DNA of 57,179 bases from an uncultured Collinsella sp. (GCA_902494625.1 CABUUB010000005.1:1-57179); one strand, 5' to 3'. Positions 43,652-53,065 are shown, counted from the stretch's first letter. The notes: a model not told the origin generated them from the letters alone. Numbers and translations are program-made.

Positions 43652-45028
43652 CTACTCCTCCACGGCCTGCGTGCCGGCGGCACGGGCCAAATCATCGATT
43701 GCCAGGGTGTCGGCGCTCAGGGCGCGATGACGGCCATCGAGCGCGGGATCGCCCGCCTGCTCCACGGCCAGCGACTCGCCGGTACGCATGTACCACGCGG
43801 CGCGACGACCCCAGACCAGCGCCTCGAGCAGGCTGTTTGATGCAAGGCGGTTTTTGCCGTGAACGCCGTTGCAGGCCGTCTCACCCGCGGCGTAGAGCTC
43901 GGGCATCGAGGTGCGGCCGTCCTTGTCGACCCATACGCCGCCCATAAAGTAGTGTTGCGTGGGCGTGACGGGGATGGGCTCGTCCAGGATGTCGCGGCCG
44001 TCCTCCAGGCAGCGCGCGCGGATATTGGCAAAGTGCCCGGTCACCACATCGCGCTCGACGGGGGCGAAGCTCAGCCACTCGTGCTCGGTACCGTCCTGCT
44101 TCATCTGCTCGCGAATAGCGGCGGCGACAACGTCGCGCGGCTGAAGCTCGTCGGTAAAGCGCTCGCCGGCGGCATTGAGCAGAATCGCGCCCTCGCCGCG
44201 GCAGCTCTCGCTGATCAGGAAGGTGCGGCCCGGCTGCGGCGAAAACAGGCCCGTGGGGTGGATCTGCACGTAGTCCAGGTGCTCCATCTTAATGCCATGC
44301 CCCTGAGCGATGTAGCAGGCGTCACCGGTGAGCTGCGGGTAGTTGGTGGAGTGATCGTACACGCCGCCGATGCCACCCGTCGCCCACAGCGTATGGCGGG
44401 CATGGATCTTAAACGGCTTACCGGCATGCACGCCCTCGGCGGCATTTGCCAGCTCGTCGGCGGGGCGAACCGAGTTGTCCTCGTCCACGGAAACGGCGAC
44501 GACACCGGCACACACCGTGGCGCCGTCACGCTCGCCCGTCAGGATATCGGTCATGGCTACGTGCTCCAAAATCTGCACGTTATCCAGCTTGCGAACGGCC
44601 TGGAGCAGCTTGGTCGTAATCTCCTTGCCGGTGATATCGGCATGGAAGGCAATGCGCGGACGGCTGTGCGCGCCCTCGCGGGTAAAGTCGAGGCTGCCGT
44701 CGGCCTTGCGCTCAAAATCCACGCCCATCGCCAGCAGGTCGTTAATGACCGAGCGGCTCGAGCGGATCATGATGTCGACGCTCTCGCGGCGGTTCTCGTA
44801 ATGACCGGCGTGCATGGTGTCCTCAAAGAAGGCATCGTAGTCTGAGCCTTCGGGCAGCACGCAGATACCGCCCTGCGCGAGCATCGAATCGCACTCGTCG
44901 ACAGCGCCCTTGGAAAGCATGATCACGCGCGTGCTCGTCGGCAGGTTAAGAGCCGCGTACAGGCCCGCCACGCCGCAGCCGGCAATGACGACGTCGCACT
45001 CCATATCGGGGTATTGCTTGGTTTCCAC
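43652..45028 (-). CDS. nadB: L-aspartate oxidase
   Basis: 458 residues. FAD-dependent oxidation of L-aspartate to iminoaspartate, the first step of NAD synthesis. FAD loop VVIAGCGVAGLYAALNL, LAQGGICVLPEGSD, and the active region DYVQIHPTGLF with GRT and SESCRGEGAILLNAAGERF follow the succinate-dehydrogenase/NadB family; under anaerobic conditions fumarate is the usual acceptor. GTG 45028 has AAGGGAGAGG six bases upstream; an alternative ATG lies at 45055. The C-terminal helical domain is short compared with E. coli NadB (540). Confidence 0.95.
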   Translation of the reverse strand: METKQYPDMECDVVIAGCGVAGLYAALNLPTSTRVIMLSKGAVDECDSMLAQGGICVLPEGSDYDAFFEDTMHAGHYENRRESVDIMIRSSRSVINDLLAMGVDFERKADGSLDFTREGAHSRPRIAFHADITGKEITTKLLQAVRKLDNVQILEHVAMTDILTGERDGATVCAGVVAVSVDEDNSVRPADELANAAEGVHAGKPFKIHARHTLWATGGIGGVYDHSTNYPQLTGDACYIAQGHGIKMEHLDYVQIHPTGLFSPQPGRTFLISESCRGEGAILLNAAGERFTDELQPRDVVAAAIREQMKQDGTEHEWLSFAPVERDVVTGHFANIRARCLEDGRDILDEPIPVTPTQHYFMGGVWVDKDGRTSMPELYAAGETACNGVHGKNRLASNSLLEALVWGRRAAWYMRTGESLAVEQAGDPALDGRHRALSADTLAIDDLARAAGTQAVEE

Positions 45029-45083
45029 AGGAATCCTCTCCCTTGAATGTGACATAAGGGACCGTCCCTCCTGCCACATTGTT

Positions 45084-46109
45084 CTAGCGCGCTGCGTACT
45101 CGAGCATGCGGTCGAGCGTGAGCTTGGCCTGATCGGCGGCCTCGTCCGAGACGCCGATCTGCACCTCGCCCTCGCCCGTCTCCAGGCAGCGCACGAGCTT
45201 TTCGAGCGTGATGAGGTCCATGTTGACGCAGGTGGGCTGCACCGCGGGGAAATAGAACTTCTTGCCGGTGCCCTGGCAGCGGCGCTCGAGCTCGTAGAGC
45301 ACGCCGCGGACCGTCACGATAATGAACTCGCTCGCGTCGGACTCCTCGGCATACTTAATGATGCCGGCGGTGGAGCCGATGTAGTCGGCCTCGGCCAGAA
45401 CGTCGGCCTTGCACTCGGGGTGCGCCAGCACGAGCGCGTCGGGGTGGGCCTCCGTCGCGTCGACGATCTGCTCGACGGTGATGATGTGATGGCGCGGGCA
45501 GTAGCCGTTGTTGAGGATGACGTGCTTTTGCGGCACCTGCTCGGCTACGAAGCGGCCCAGGTTCTGGTCGGGAATGAACAGGACGTGCTGCTGCGGCAGC
45601 TCGGACACGATCTTGACGGCGTTGGAACTGGTGACACACACGTCACTCCAGCTCTTGATCTCAACCGTGGAGTTGACGTAGCACACCACGGCAAGGTCGT
45701 CGCCGTACTCGGCGCGGGCGGCGTCGACCGTCTCGCGCTTGACCATATGAGCCATGGGACAATCCGCGCCCGGCTCGGGCAGCAGCACGGTCTTGGTGGG
45801 GTTGAGCAGCTTGGCGCTCTCGCCCATAAACTCCACGCCGCACAGCACGATGGTCCGCTGTGGCAGGCTCTTGGCGAGCTTGGCCAGGTAGAAGCTATCG
45901 CCGACGTAATCAGCCACGGCCTGCACCTCGGGCGCCACGTAATAGTGCGCTAGGATCACCGCGTCACGTTGGGTTTTTAGTTGCTGAATGGCCTCGACGA
46001 GCTCTGCGGGCACCAGTGCCGCGCGCTCCGTTGCCGTCGTTGCCGATGCTAGGCCGGCCGCGATATCGCGTGCGAGCTCCGACGCATCCATGTTCGCGCT
46101 CTGTGCCAT
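45084..46109 (-). CDS. nadA: Quinolinate synthase
   Basis: 341 residues. Condenses iminoaspartate with dihydroxyacetone phosphate to quinolinate using a [4Fe-4S] cluster with one open site. AHYYVAPEVQAVADYVGDS and the cysteines in VLCGVEFMGESAK, HPEC and PTCVNM fit the family's three ligands. GAGAGGGG lies five bases before ATG 46109. First gene of nadA-nadB-nadC-niaR; a 44-bp palindrome lies 42 bases upstream. Confidence 0.96.
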   Translation of the reverse strand: MAQSANMDASELARDIAAGLASATTATERAALVPAELVEAIQQLKTQRDAVILAHYYVAPEVQAVADYVGDSFYLAKLAKSLPQRTIVLCGVEFMGESAKLLNPTKTVLLPEPGADCPMAHMVKRETVDAARAEYGDDLAVVCYVNSTVEIKSWSDVCVTSSNAVKIVSELPQQHVLFIPDQNLGRFVAEQVPQKHVILNNGYCPRHHIITVEQIVDATEAHPDALVLAHPECKADVLAEADYIGSTAGIIKYAEESDASEFIIVTVRGVLYELERRCQGTGKKFYFPAVQPTCVNMDLITLEKLVRCLETGEGEVQIGVSDEAADQAKLTLDRMLEYAAR

Positions 46110-46150
46110 CAAGGCCCCTCTCTTTTGGCGAATCTTGGGGTTTTAGTATG

Positions 46151-46194
46151 ACACCTAGGTTTACAGCTGACAAGACAGCTGTAAACCTAGGTGT
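46151..46194. promoter_or_regulatory. 44-bp perfect palindrome, candidate NiaR operator
   Basis: ACACCTAGGTTTACAGCTG, a central ACAAGA, then the exact complement. It lies between the divergent nadA and response-regulator genes, nearer nadA. Its symmetry and position make it the best NiaR operator candidate for the operon; the GACAAGAC centre is compatible with what I recall of NiaR sites. It could also end transcripts. Confidence 0.65.
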
Positions 46195-46402
46195 AAAGTT
46201 GAAATAAAGATTCAATCATGTGGCAGGTCCATTTTCGAACTGGCAAGCCGAGGATAGCCGAGCTCTCGATAGCGCAGGAGGCATCTTTCGCCACCGCAAT
46301 ACCGCTCGGCGCGAGTTGCGCGACGTGGGGCGCAAATGGGACACGCCTCCGCGAGCGGTCCGCACCCAATGTGGCAAAATCGAACTACTAAGGGGGCTCA
46401 GA

Positions 46403-47125
46403 ATGCTCAAGATTATTGCCTGCGACGACGACGTCGCTTTTCTAGATAGACTGCACCGGATGATCGACCGTTGGTCGAGCGAGACGGGCACGGCGGTCGA
46501 TGTTGCGCTCGTCACGCGCGGCGAGGACCTGCTGGCCCGCCATGCCGCATCGCGCGCCGACATCATCTTGCTCGATATGATCATGCCGCTCGTCAACGGC
46601 ATGGACACCGCGCGCGAATTGCGCCAGGCCGATACCGCCGTGCGTCTGGTGTTTCTCACCTCATCGCCCGAGTTTGCACTGGAGTCCTACGAGGTCCGCG
46701 CCTTCGACTATCTGCTCAAGCCTGTGACTTACGAACGCCTGGCGCAGCTACTCGACGAGCTTTCGAGCGTGCGCCCGGCGGCAACCGACGAACTCGTAAT
46801 CAAAACGTCCTTTGGCTACCACGCCCTGCGCCTGTCCGACATCGAATATGCCGAGGCGCGCAACAAGCACGTGGTCTTCCACCTGCGCGACGGACGCGAT
46901 ATCGAGGCACTCGAATCGTTCCGCAGCGTCGAGGACCGTTTGGCGCAAAATGCCACCTTCTTTAAATGCCACCGCAGCTACCAGGTCAACCTGCGCAATA
47001 TCGATCACTTTGACCGCACGGACATCGTCATGCGCTCGGGTTCGTGCATCCCGCTTTCGCGCAGCTGCAAGCAGGGATTCCAAGACGCCTACTTTGCGGT
47101 TCGCTTTGAGGGTGGGAGACACTGA
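46403..47125 (+). CDS. LytTR-family response regulator
   Basis: 240 residues. Receiver domain (1 to about 118) with acidic pocket D8-D9-D10, phosphoacceptor D58 (ILLDMIMP), the T/S segment VFLTSS and K in DYLLKPVT. The C-terminal LytTR DNA-binding domain has FKCHRSYQVNLRNIDHFDR. Regulators of this type control bacteriocins, virulence and fermentation genes with AgrC-like kinases. AAGGGGG precedes ATG 46403. Its stop overlaps the kinase start by one base (TGATG). Confidence 0.94.
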   Translation: MLKIIACDDDVAFLDRLHRMIDRWSSETGTAVDVALVTRGEDLLARHAASRADIILLDMIMPLVNGMDTARELRQADTAVRLVFLTSSPEFALESYEVRAFDYLLKPVTYERLAQLLDELSSVRPAATDELVIKTSFGYHALRLSDIEYAEARNKHVVFHLRDGRDIEALESFRSVEDRLAQNATFFKCHRSYQVNLRNIDHFDRTDIVMRSGSCIPLSRSCKQGFQDAYFAVRFEGGRH

Positions 47126-48402
47126 TGGCCTCCTCGGTCGAAATGGTCCTTTGGGCAATCCACCACGCCACGACGCTGCTCTTTGGCGTCTTTGCCTCGG
47201 CGGCGCTGTGCGGTATCGAGATCAACCGGCGTCATGCGCTTGAACTGGTGCTGGTCGGTGCCGTAACTGGATGCGCATTTGGCCTCGCCAATGCCGTCGG
47301 CGGCGAGCTTTTCGCCCGCCAGGTATATCCGCTCGTCGTGCATCTGCCGCTCGTCATCTATTTGTGCGCGCGCTACCGCCTGAGCCCGCTGCTTGCCGTG
47401 CTCGGCATTACCAGCGCCTATCTGAGCTGCCAGTTCAGCAATTTGATGGGCATCGCCGCCTTTGCCGCAACCGATTCGCAGATCGCGTACTATCTGGCGC
47501 GTATTGCGACCACACTCGCCGTCTTTGCCGTCCTATTGCATTGGGCCGGCGACATCGGTCCGCGCTTGGCGATTAAAAGCACCACCGAGCTGGGCATCCT
47601 TTTAATCCTGCCGCTCGTCTATTACGTCTTTGACTATGCCACCAACGTCTACACCACGCTGTTCCACTCGGGCTCGGTGGTAACGGTTGAGTTTTTGGCA
47701 TTTGCGCTCTGTGCCTTCTATCTTATGTTTCTTGCCGTTTACCTGCGCGAATACGAAGAAAAGGAAACCGCCGAGCGAGAGCGCTGGATGCTCGAAACCC
47801 GCGACAGCGCCGCCATTAAAGAGCTCGAGGCCTGGCGTCAATCTGGGCGCGAGCTGTCGATTCTTCGCCACGATATGCGCCACTTCCTACGCGGCCTGGC
47901 CGCTTTAATTGAGGAGGGCCACACCGACGAGGCGCTCAAACGCATCGACGAACTCTGCGAAGCCGGCGACCGCACCGCCGTACGCCGCTTCTGTGCCAAC
48001 GAGACCGTAAACATCGCGCTTTCGTCATTTAACTCGGATATCAATAGAAACGGCATTACCGCCAACCTGCGCGCCGCCGTACCCGAAACCATCCACGTAG
48101 GTGACGCCGACCTGTTTAGCGTGCTCTCAAATGCCTTGGAAAACGCTATCACCGCCGCAAGCGCCGCACCCCAAGGAAAGCGATTCGTCGACTTTGACCT
48201 GCGATTAGAGGACGGCCAGCTGCTGCTGTTAGTTTCCAACACGTTTGACCGCGCGCCGCGCATGGTCGACGGCATGCCCGTGACCCGGCATGCGGGCCAC
48301 GGCTTTGGCACCAAGAGCATCAAACTTGCCGTGGAGCGCATGAACGGCAACTGTCAGTTCCGCATTAACGGCGATCGGTTTGAGCTGCGCGCTGTGATGT
48401 AG
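47125..48402 (+). CDS. AgrC-like sensor histidine kinase (GHKL)
   Basis: 425 residues. Six or so membrane segments fill about residues 1-215, a short coiled coil follows (YLREYEEKETAERERWM), then a phosphoacceptor helix with H in LSILRHDMRHFLRGLAAL. The ATP-binding domain has the N-box LSNALENAITAA and G-box GHGFGTKSIKLAVERM. Such kinases often detect peptides at the membrane. No processed-peptide gene is visible next door. Translationally coupled to the response regulator. Confidence 0.93.
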   Translation: MASSVEMVLWAIHHATTLLFGVFASAALCGIEINRRHALELVLVGAVTGCAFGLANAVGGELFARQVYPLVVHLPLVIYLCARYRLSPLLAVLGITSAYLSCQFSNLMGIAAFAATDSQIAYYLARIATTLAVFAVLLHWAGDIGPRLAIKSTTELGILLILPLVYYVFDYATNVYTTLFHSGSVVTVEFLAFALCAFYLMFLAVYLREYEEKETAERERWMLETRDSAAIKELEAWRQSGRELSILRHDMRHFLRGLAALIEEGHTDEALKRIDELCEAGDRTAVRRFCANETVNIALSSFNSDINRNGITANLRAAVPETIHVGDADLFSVLSNALENAITAASAAPQGKRFVDFDLRLEDGQLLLLVSNTFDRAPRMVDGMPVTRHAGHGFGTKSIKLAVERMNGNCQFRINGDRFELRAVM

Positions 48403-48466
48403 AAGTGCGGCGCCGATCTCGAGGCGTGCCTTGCCCGCCAGACAATCGCTCGCCGGCGCCAATCCG

Positions 48467-49042
48467 CTACAGCGGAGCGGCTGCCGGGGTCAGTTGCTTG
48501 ATGTATGCCCACATGCGCTGCTTGGCGGCTTTGTCAGTGAGCGCCGCCTCAAAACCGTCGAGCGCGAGCACGCGGCGACCCTGCACATGGGCGACCAAGC
48601 CGGGCTTGAGCATGGCGGTGTCGAAGTCATCGATCGCCACGAGCATATCGGCGTAGGTCTCGCGCATGGCGTCAGCCGCGTTGTTGTCGAGCAGTAGCAC
48701 CGCCTCGGGGTCCAAAGCCTCAAGCGCCTCACGGAACAGCTCGCACGGCAGAGTCTCGCCCACCGCGACCGCTCCGTCACCCACGCCGGCGACGCTTGCC
48801 AGCACGCAAAAATCCTCGGGCGCGTAGCCGATGGCCCCAAGCGCCTTGCGCAACGCCGCGCCATCCGGGCCGGCGGCAAGCTCGCCACCCGAACGCTCGG
48901 CCTCGTCCAAATCGCCTTTGACCAGCACGATCGGCGAGCACGCGTTGCCCGCGATACGCACGCCACGGACCGCAAGCGATGTGAGCTCCTGCTCGGCCGC
49001 CTGGGCGATGGCTTCTTTTTTCTGGCTTTGTGACGTGGACAT
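48467..49042 (-). CDS. Hypothetical protein, possibly a degenerate uracil-DNA-glycosylase-like fold
   Basis: 191 residues, soluble. IVLVKGDLDEAERSGGELAAGPDGAALRKALGAIGYAPEDFCVLAS follows the outline of family 4 uracil-DNA glycosylases (GEAPGxxExxxGxPFVGxxGxLL), but the Fe-S cysteines and catalytic residues are missing. The resemblance is by eye and weak. A small acidic late segment (LLLDNNAADAMRETYADML) fits no other family I know. GGAGAGC precedes ATG 49042. It converges on the sensor kinase and is divergent from thioredoxin. Confidence 0.55.
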   Translation of the reverse strand: MSTSQSQKKEAIAQAAEQELTSLAVRGVRIAGNACSPIVLVKGDLDEAERSGGELAAGPDGAALRKALGAIGYAPEDFCVLASVAGVGDGAVAVGETLPCELFREALEALDPEAVLLLDNNAADAMRETYADMLVAIDDFDTAMLKPGLVAHVQGRRVLALDGFEAALTDKAAKQRMWAYIKQLTPAAAPL

Positions 49043-49178
49043 GCGCTCTCCAATCGTTTGCGTGCCCACCATTATATAAAAGAGCTGCCCGCGAGTGGTT
49101 GCTTTGCGGGCGGCTGGGTATAAGCACGGTCGTACTGAGTTTTACGCGGCCGAGCCGCGTCGCATTATGGAGGTCACC

Positions 49179-49499
49179 ATGGCTGACATTAATCAGATTA
49201 CCCCCGAGAACTTCGATTCCATCGTTAACGACAGCCTGCCCGTGCTGGTCGATTTTTGGGCACCGTGGTGCGGGCCCTGTCGATCCCTCTCGCCCATCGT
49301 TGACGAGGTTGCCGATGAGCTGGCGGGCAAGCTTGCCGTTGCCAAATGCAACGTCGACGACAACCAGGACCTGGCCATGAAGTATGGCGTCGTGAGCATC
49401 CCCACGCTGATTGTGTTTAAGAACGGCGAGGAGATTGACCGCTCAGTTGGCGCTCTACCCAAGGCGAGGCTGCAGGCGCTGCTGGAGAAGCATCTGTAA
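49179..49499 (+). CDS. trxA: Thioredoxin
   Basis: 106 residues, a complete classical thioredoxin: FWAPWCGPC with redox C31 and C34, the cis-proline VVSIPTLIVFKNG, and KL...HL end. Reduces cytosolic disulfides. GGAGG lies five bases before ATG 49179; a longer frame to 49095 has no ribosome site. Confidence 0.96.
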   Translation: MADINQITPENFDSIVNDSLPVLVDFWAPWCGPCRSLSPIVDEVADELAGKLAVAKCNVDDNQDLAMKYGVVSIPTLIVFKNGEEIDRSVGALPKARLQALLEKHL

Positions 49500-49611
49500 T
49501 ACGCTTGTTACTTACTCGCCGTCTATGAGCGGTTTTGCACCGCTCGCCGGACTTCTGGATGCACCGAGTGCAACCACGGATAGTATGGTAGTCACAAACA
49601 GCCCCCAGTGA

Positions 49612-49646
49612 ACGGGTGCGGGTCGCACAGACTCGTACCCGTTTTC
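49612..49646 (+). terminator. Rho-independent terminator
   Basis: ACGGGTGCGGGTC pairs with GACTCGTACCCGT (two G-U pairs) over GCACA, then TTTTC. Lies between thioredoxin and the nickel/hydrogenase cluster. Confidence 0.7.
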
Positions 49647-49720
49647 TTATGCAGCTGCGCGCAGAGCGGGCGTAGTAAAATCTGAACCACTGAACTGCCC
49701 CATACAAAAGGAGATTTTCC

Positions 49721-49969
49721 ATGCATGATGTTGGAATGAACATGAGCCAGCTTGCCATGAGCGTCAAGCAGGTCGACGACACCATCGAGCTCGCTCACGA
49801 ATGGAGCCATCAGTTGCTGCATGCGACCGAGAATTTTGACATGGAGCGCATCGGCGCCAAGCTCGAGGCAGCCATGGCCGCGCTGCACGAGGCGCATGAC
49901 GCGCTCGAGGGCTACGAAGAGGCCATCGAGGCCGACCACAACTCCGTCGGATCCGTGAAGCTGGTGTAG
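49721..49969 (+). CDS. Small hypothetical protein upstream of nikR
   Basis: 82 residues, mostly helical and acidic, rich in Met, His and Glu (HDVGMNMSQLAMSVKQVDD, HEWSHQLLHATENFD). Six histidines could bind metal. AAAGGAGA precedes the ATG. It ends one base before the NikR start, so the two are co-translated. I know no family; the context suggests a nickel or hydrogenase role. Confidence 0.7.
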   Translation: MHDVGMNMSQLAMSVKQVDDTIELAHEWSHQLLHATENFDMERIGAKLEAAMAALHEAHDALEGYEEAIEADHNSVGSVKLV

Positions 49970-49970
49970 G

Positions 49971-50489
49971 GTGTCCGAACACGAACACGAGCACGGCTGC
50001 GGGCACGAGCACGAGCATCCGCACGGGGCGGACGGTGACGCGGGCTGCCACTGTAGTGGCTCCGGCTCCGAGCTGGTCCGTTTTTCGGTTACCGCACCCG
50101 ACGACCTGCTGCGCCGTTTTGACGAACAGATCGCGCGCCGCGGCGACGTGGCCAACCGCTCCGAGGCCGTGCGCGACCTGATTCGCGCCTCGATCGCCAA
50201 GGAGCAGATGCGCACGCCCGATGAGCATGTTATCGGGTCGCTCACCATGATCTACGACCATCACACCGGCGATCTGACACGCCGCCTGGACGAGGTGCAG
50301 CACGACTACACCAACGAGATCGTATCGACCATGCACGTGCATCTGGATCACCACAACTGCTTGGAGATTCTGGCGCTCAAGGGTCGCGGCGAGCGCGTCT
50401 ACGAACTAGCCGACCGCCTGCTGGGCCTGCGCGGCGTTAAGCACGGCGAGCTCACGTGCGCCGCCACCAAGCAGAGCCTGGGGCTGTAG
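49971..50489 (+). CDS. nikR: NikR nickel-responsive regulator with His-rich N-terminal extension
   Basis: 172 residues. After a 30-residue His/Glu/Cys-rich leader (HEHEHGCGHEHEHPHG) comes the ribbon-helix-helix domain (ELVRFSVTAPDDLLRRFDEQI) and the ACT-like metal domain, with nickel ligands H111, H122, H124 and C130 at the family spacing. It represses nickel uptake and, here, probably the adjoining hyp genes. GTG start, one base after the small upstream gene. The extension is not part of standard NikR (about 133). Confidence 0.93.
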   Translation: MSEHEHEHGCGHEHEHPHGADGDAGCHCSGSGSELVRFSVTAPDDLLRRFDEQIARRGDVANRSEAVRDLIRASIAKEQMRTPDEHVIGSLTMIYDHHTGDLTRRLDEVQHDYTNEIVSTMHVHLDHHNCLEILALKGRGERVYELADRLLGLRGVKHGELTCAATKQSLGL

Positions 50490-50508
50490 CGGAATTTCCC
50501 GCAGCGCA

Positions 50509-50585
50509 CCTGCCAAAAAGGGACAGGTTTGTTTTGGCAGGTTTAGCGTTTTACCTACCAAAATAAACCTGTCCCTTTTTGGTCG
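50509..50585. repeat. Imperfect 32-bp inverted repeat between nikR and hypF
   Basis: CTGCCAAAAAGGGACAGGTT and onward to 50540 faces its near-complement at 50553-50585 (about five mismatches). It lies between two genes of one transcription unit, so it could act as an attenuator, a terminator or a mobile-repeat remnant. Confidence 0.75.
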
Positions 50586-50605
50586 GTTTTGATGAGGGGT
50601 GTCGC

Positions 50606-53065
50606 ATGCGGCATGTGCATATTCATGTGACGGGCATTGTGCAGGGCGTTGGCATGCGACCGTTTGTGTATCGCGAGGCCATGGCGCATGGCATTTGCGG
50701 ATGGGTGCTCAATGCGGGCGACGGCGTGCATATCGAGGCGCACGCTTGTGCCGAGGCGGTTGACGGATTTGTCGCTGCGCTTTCTGAGCATGCGCCCGCG
50801 GCGGCTCGCGTTGAGCGAGTCGATATTGCGGATTTGGAGCCTGGCGGTTGGAGCACTGCCGATGAGCAGGGCTTTCACATTGTGGCGTCGCAGGACCAGA
50901 CCGCGCACACCACACTTGTCTCGCCCGATATCGCCACCTGTGACGATTGCCTGCGCGAGTTGTTCGATCCCGCCGACCGACGCTATCACTACCCCTTTAT
51001 CAACTGCACTAACTGCGGACCGCGCTTTACCATCATCCGCTCGCTGCCTTACGATCGAGCGGCTACCTCGATGGACCGTTTTCCCATGTGCCCCGAGTGT
51101 GCCGCGGAGTATGCCAATCCGCTCGACCGGCGTTTTCACGCGCAGCCCGATGCCTGCTTTGATTGCGGGCCGCATATTACGTGGCGTGAGGCTGTGAACG
51201 GCGATGCGTGCGGGAATTCGTCCGCGACACCGGCCGTCGGCACCACACGCGAGGCCAGCGACGCTATCATCGAGCGCTGCGTTGAGCTGCTGGCCAGCGG
51301 TGGCATCGTCGCCATCAAGGGCCTGGGCGGATTCCATCTATCCTGTGACGCTGCCAACGAGCAGGCGGTGGCCGAGCTGCGCCGTCGCAAGCGTCGCAGC
51401 AATAAGCCGCTTGCCGTCATGGTGCGCAGTCTTGCCGATGCCGGGCGCCTGTGCCATATCGACGACGCTGAGCGCGAGCTTCTCGCCGGCAGTATCCGCC
51501 CCATTGTGCTGCTGCGCCGGCGCACTGTTGGCGAGGGCAACGGCGGTTCCCCCGACATCCTCGCCCTCGCGCCATCTGTCGCGCACGACTTGCCCGAGCT
51601 CGGCGTCATGCTCCCCTATACGCCGCTTCAACATCTGTTGCTTGCAGCTGCCGCGTCGCATGACATGCATGCGCTGGTCATGACCAGCGGAAACCTGAGC
51701 GAAGAGCCCATCGAGACCGACGACGCCCTTGCATGGGAGCATCTCGTTGCCGCCGGCATCGCCGACGCGCTGCTCGGCAACGACCGCGCGATCCTGTCGC
51801 GCTACGACGACTCCGTGGTACGCGTGGTCGACGGCGACGTCATGCCCGTACGTCGTGCACGCGGATATGCGCCGCAACCGCTGTCGTTGCCGGCGCTCGA
51901 CGGCACCACGCCCTGCGTACTCGCCTGCGGGCCGCAGCAAAAAGCCACGATTGCACTCACTCGCACGGACTCGGACGGTCATACGACCTGTTTTGTGTCG
52001 CAGCATATCGGCGATGTCGAAAACGGCGCGACTTTCGATGCTTGGAGCGCCGCGCGCTCGCGTCTGGAAAACCTCTTTGACCTGGCGCCTGCCGCCTTGG
52101 CATGCGACATGCATCCCAGCTATCTGTCGAGCCAATGGGCGCGCGAGCACGATCTGCCGCTTATCGAAGTCCAGCACCACCATGCGCACATCGCGAGCGT
52201 AATGGCAGAGGCGATTGTCGCAGGCCGGCTTGCGCCCGATGCACGCGTCCTCGGCATCGCCTTCGACGGCACGGGCGCCGGCACCGATGGCACCATATGG
52301 GGCGGTGAGTTTCTTGTCGCCCGTCTCACCGATTTTGAGCGCGTCGCGCATCTGCGCGCCTGGGCGCTTCCCGGTGGCGCCGCATCCGTACACGATGCCC
52401 GCCGCAACGCCTTTGCCCTGCTCAGCGAGCTCGACCTGCTCGAGCACCCGGGAGCCGCGGGGCTCTTGAACAGCCTTGACGAGCAAACGCGCAGCATAAC
52501 GGCAACGATGATCGAGCGCGGCATCAACAGTCCGCGCACTAGCAGCATGGGTCGCCTGTTTGATGCCGCAACCGCGATTTTGGGCATTTGCGGCCAGGCA
52601 ACCTACGAGGGCGAACCCGCCATCGAGCTCGAAGCCGCCGCCTGGCGCGCGCTCGACAGCGAAATCGCCCATTTTCCCGACGACAACGCCGGCTACTCCG
52701 CATCTGACCCATCGTGGCTGGACGGCCCCTATGTTCTGGACCAGAAAGCACTCTTTGAGGCACTTTTGGGAGGAATTGAAGCCGGAGCGCCCGCCAACAG
52801 GCTCGCACTCGACTTCCATGTCGGCATCGCGCGCTCCTCGGCGCGCATCGCCAGCGATATCTGCGTGCACGAGGGCATCGACACCGTCGCGCTCTCGGGC
52901 GGCGTGTTCATGAACCGACTTCTGCTTCAGCTCCTCGCCCGCGAGCTCAAAAGCGCGGGCCTTACTGTCCTTGTCCCCCACACCGTACCCGTCAATGACG
53001 GCTGCATCGCCTACGGTCAGGCGGCGGTCGCAAGCGCTCGTCTTGCGCAGATTGCATCACAGTAG
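50606..53065 (+). CDS. hypF: HypF carbamoyltransferase (hydrogenase maturation)
   Basis: 819 residues. N-terminal acylphosphatase domain (GIVQGVGMRPFVYREAM), zinc-finger pair (CDDCLRELFDPADRRYHY, NCTNCGPRFT, CPECAAEY, CFDCGPH, about 112-195), a YrdC-like domain (GGIVAIKGLGGFHL) and a Kae1-like domain (HHHAHIASVMAE, GIAFDGTGAGTDGTIWGGEF, LSGGVFMNR). It turns carbamoyl phosphate and ATP into the carbamoyl unit that becomes the CN ligands of NiFe-hydrogenase, passing it to HypE. ATG 50606 has GAGGGG upstream; 124 bases precede hypC. Confidence 0.97.
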   Translation: MRHVHIHVTGIVQGVGMRPFVYREAMAHGICGWVLNAGDGVHIEAHACAEAVDGFVAALSEHAPAAARVERVDIADLEPGGWSTADEQGFHIVASQDQTAHTTLVSPDIATCDDCLRELFDPADRRYHYPFINCTNCGPRFTIIRSLPYDRAATSMDRFPMCPECAAEYANPLDRRFHAQPDACFDCGPHITWREAVNGDACGNSSATPAVGTTREASDAIIERCVELLASGGIVAIKGLGGFHLSCDAANEQAVAELRRRKRRSNKPLAVMVRSLADAGRLCHIDDAERELLAGSIRPIVLLRRRTVGEGNGGSPDILALAPSVAHDLPELGVMLPYTPLQHLLLAAAASHDMHALVMTSGNLSEEPIETDDALAWEHLVAAGIADALLGNDRAILSRYDDSVVRVVDGDVMPVRRARGYAPQPLSLPALDGTTPCVLACGPQQKATIALTRTDSDGHTTCFVSQHIGDVENGATFDAWSAARSRLENLFDLAPAALACDMHPSYLSSQWAREHDLPLIEVQHHHAHIASVMAEAIVAGRLAPDARVLGIAFDGTGAGTDGTIWGGEFLVARLTDFERVAHLRAWALPGGAASVHDARRNAFALLSELDLLEHPGAAGLLNSLDEQTRSITATMIERGINSPRTSSMGRLFDAATAILGICGQATYEGEPAIELEAAAWRALDSEIAHFPDDNAGYSASDPSWLDGPYVLDQKALFEALLGGIEAGAPANRLALDFHVGIARSSARIASDICVHEGIDTVALSGGVFMNRLLLQLLARELKSAGLTVLVPHTVPVNDGCIAYGQAAVASARLAQIASQ

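Noticed and set aside
46220..46402. 61-residue N-terminal extension of the response regulator
   Set aside because: The receiver domain begins exactly at MLKIIACDDD, and AAGGGGG precedes that ATG.
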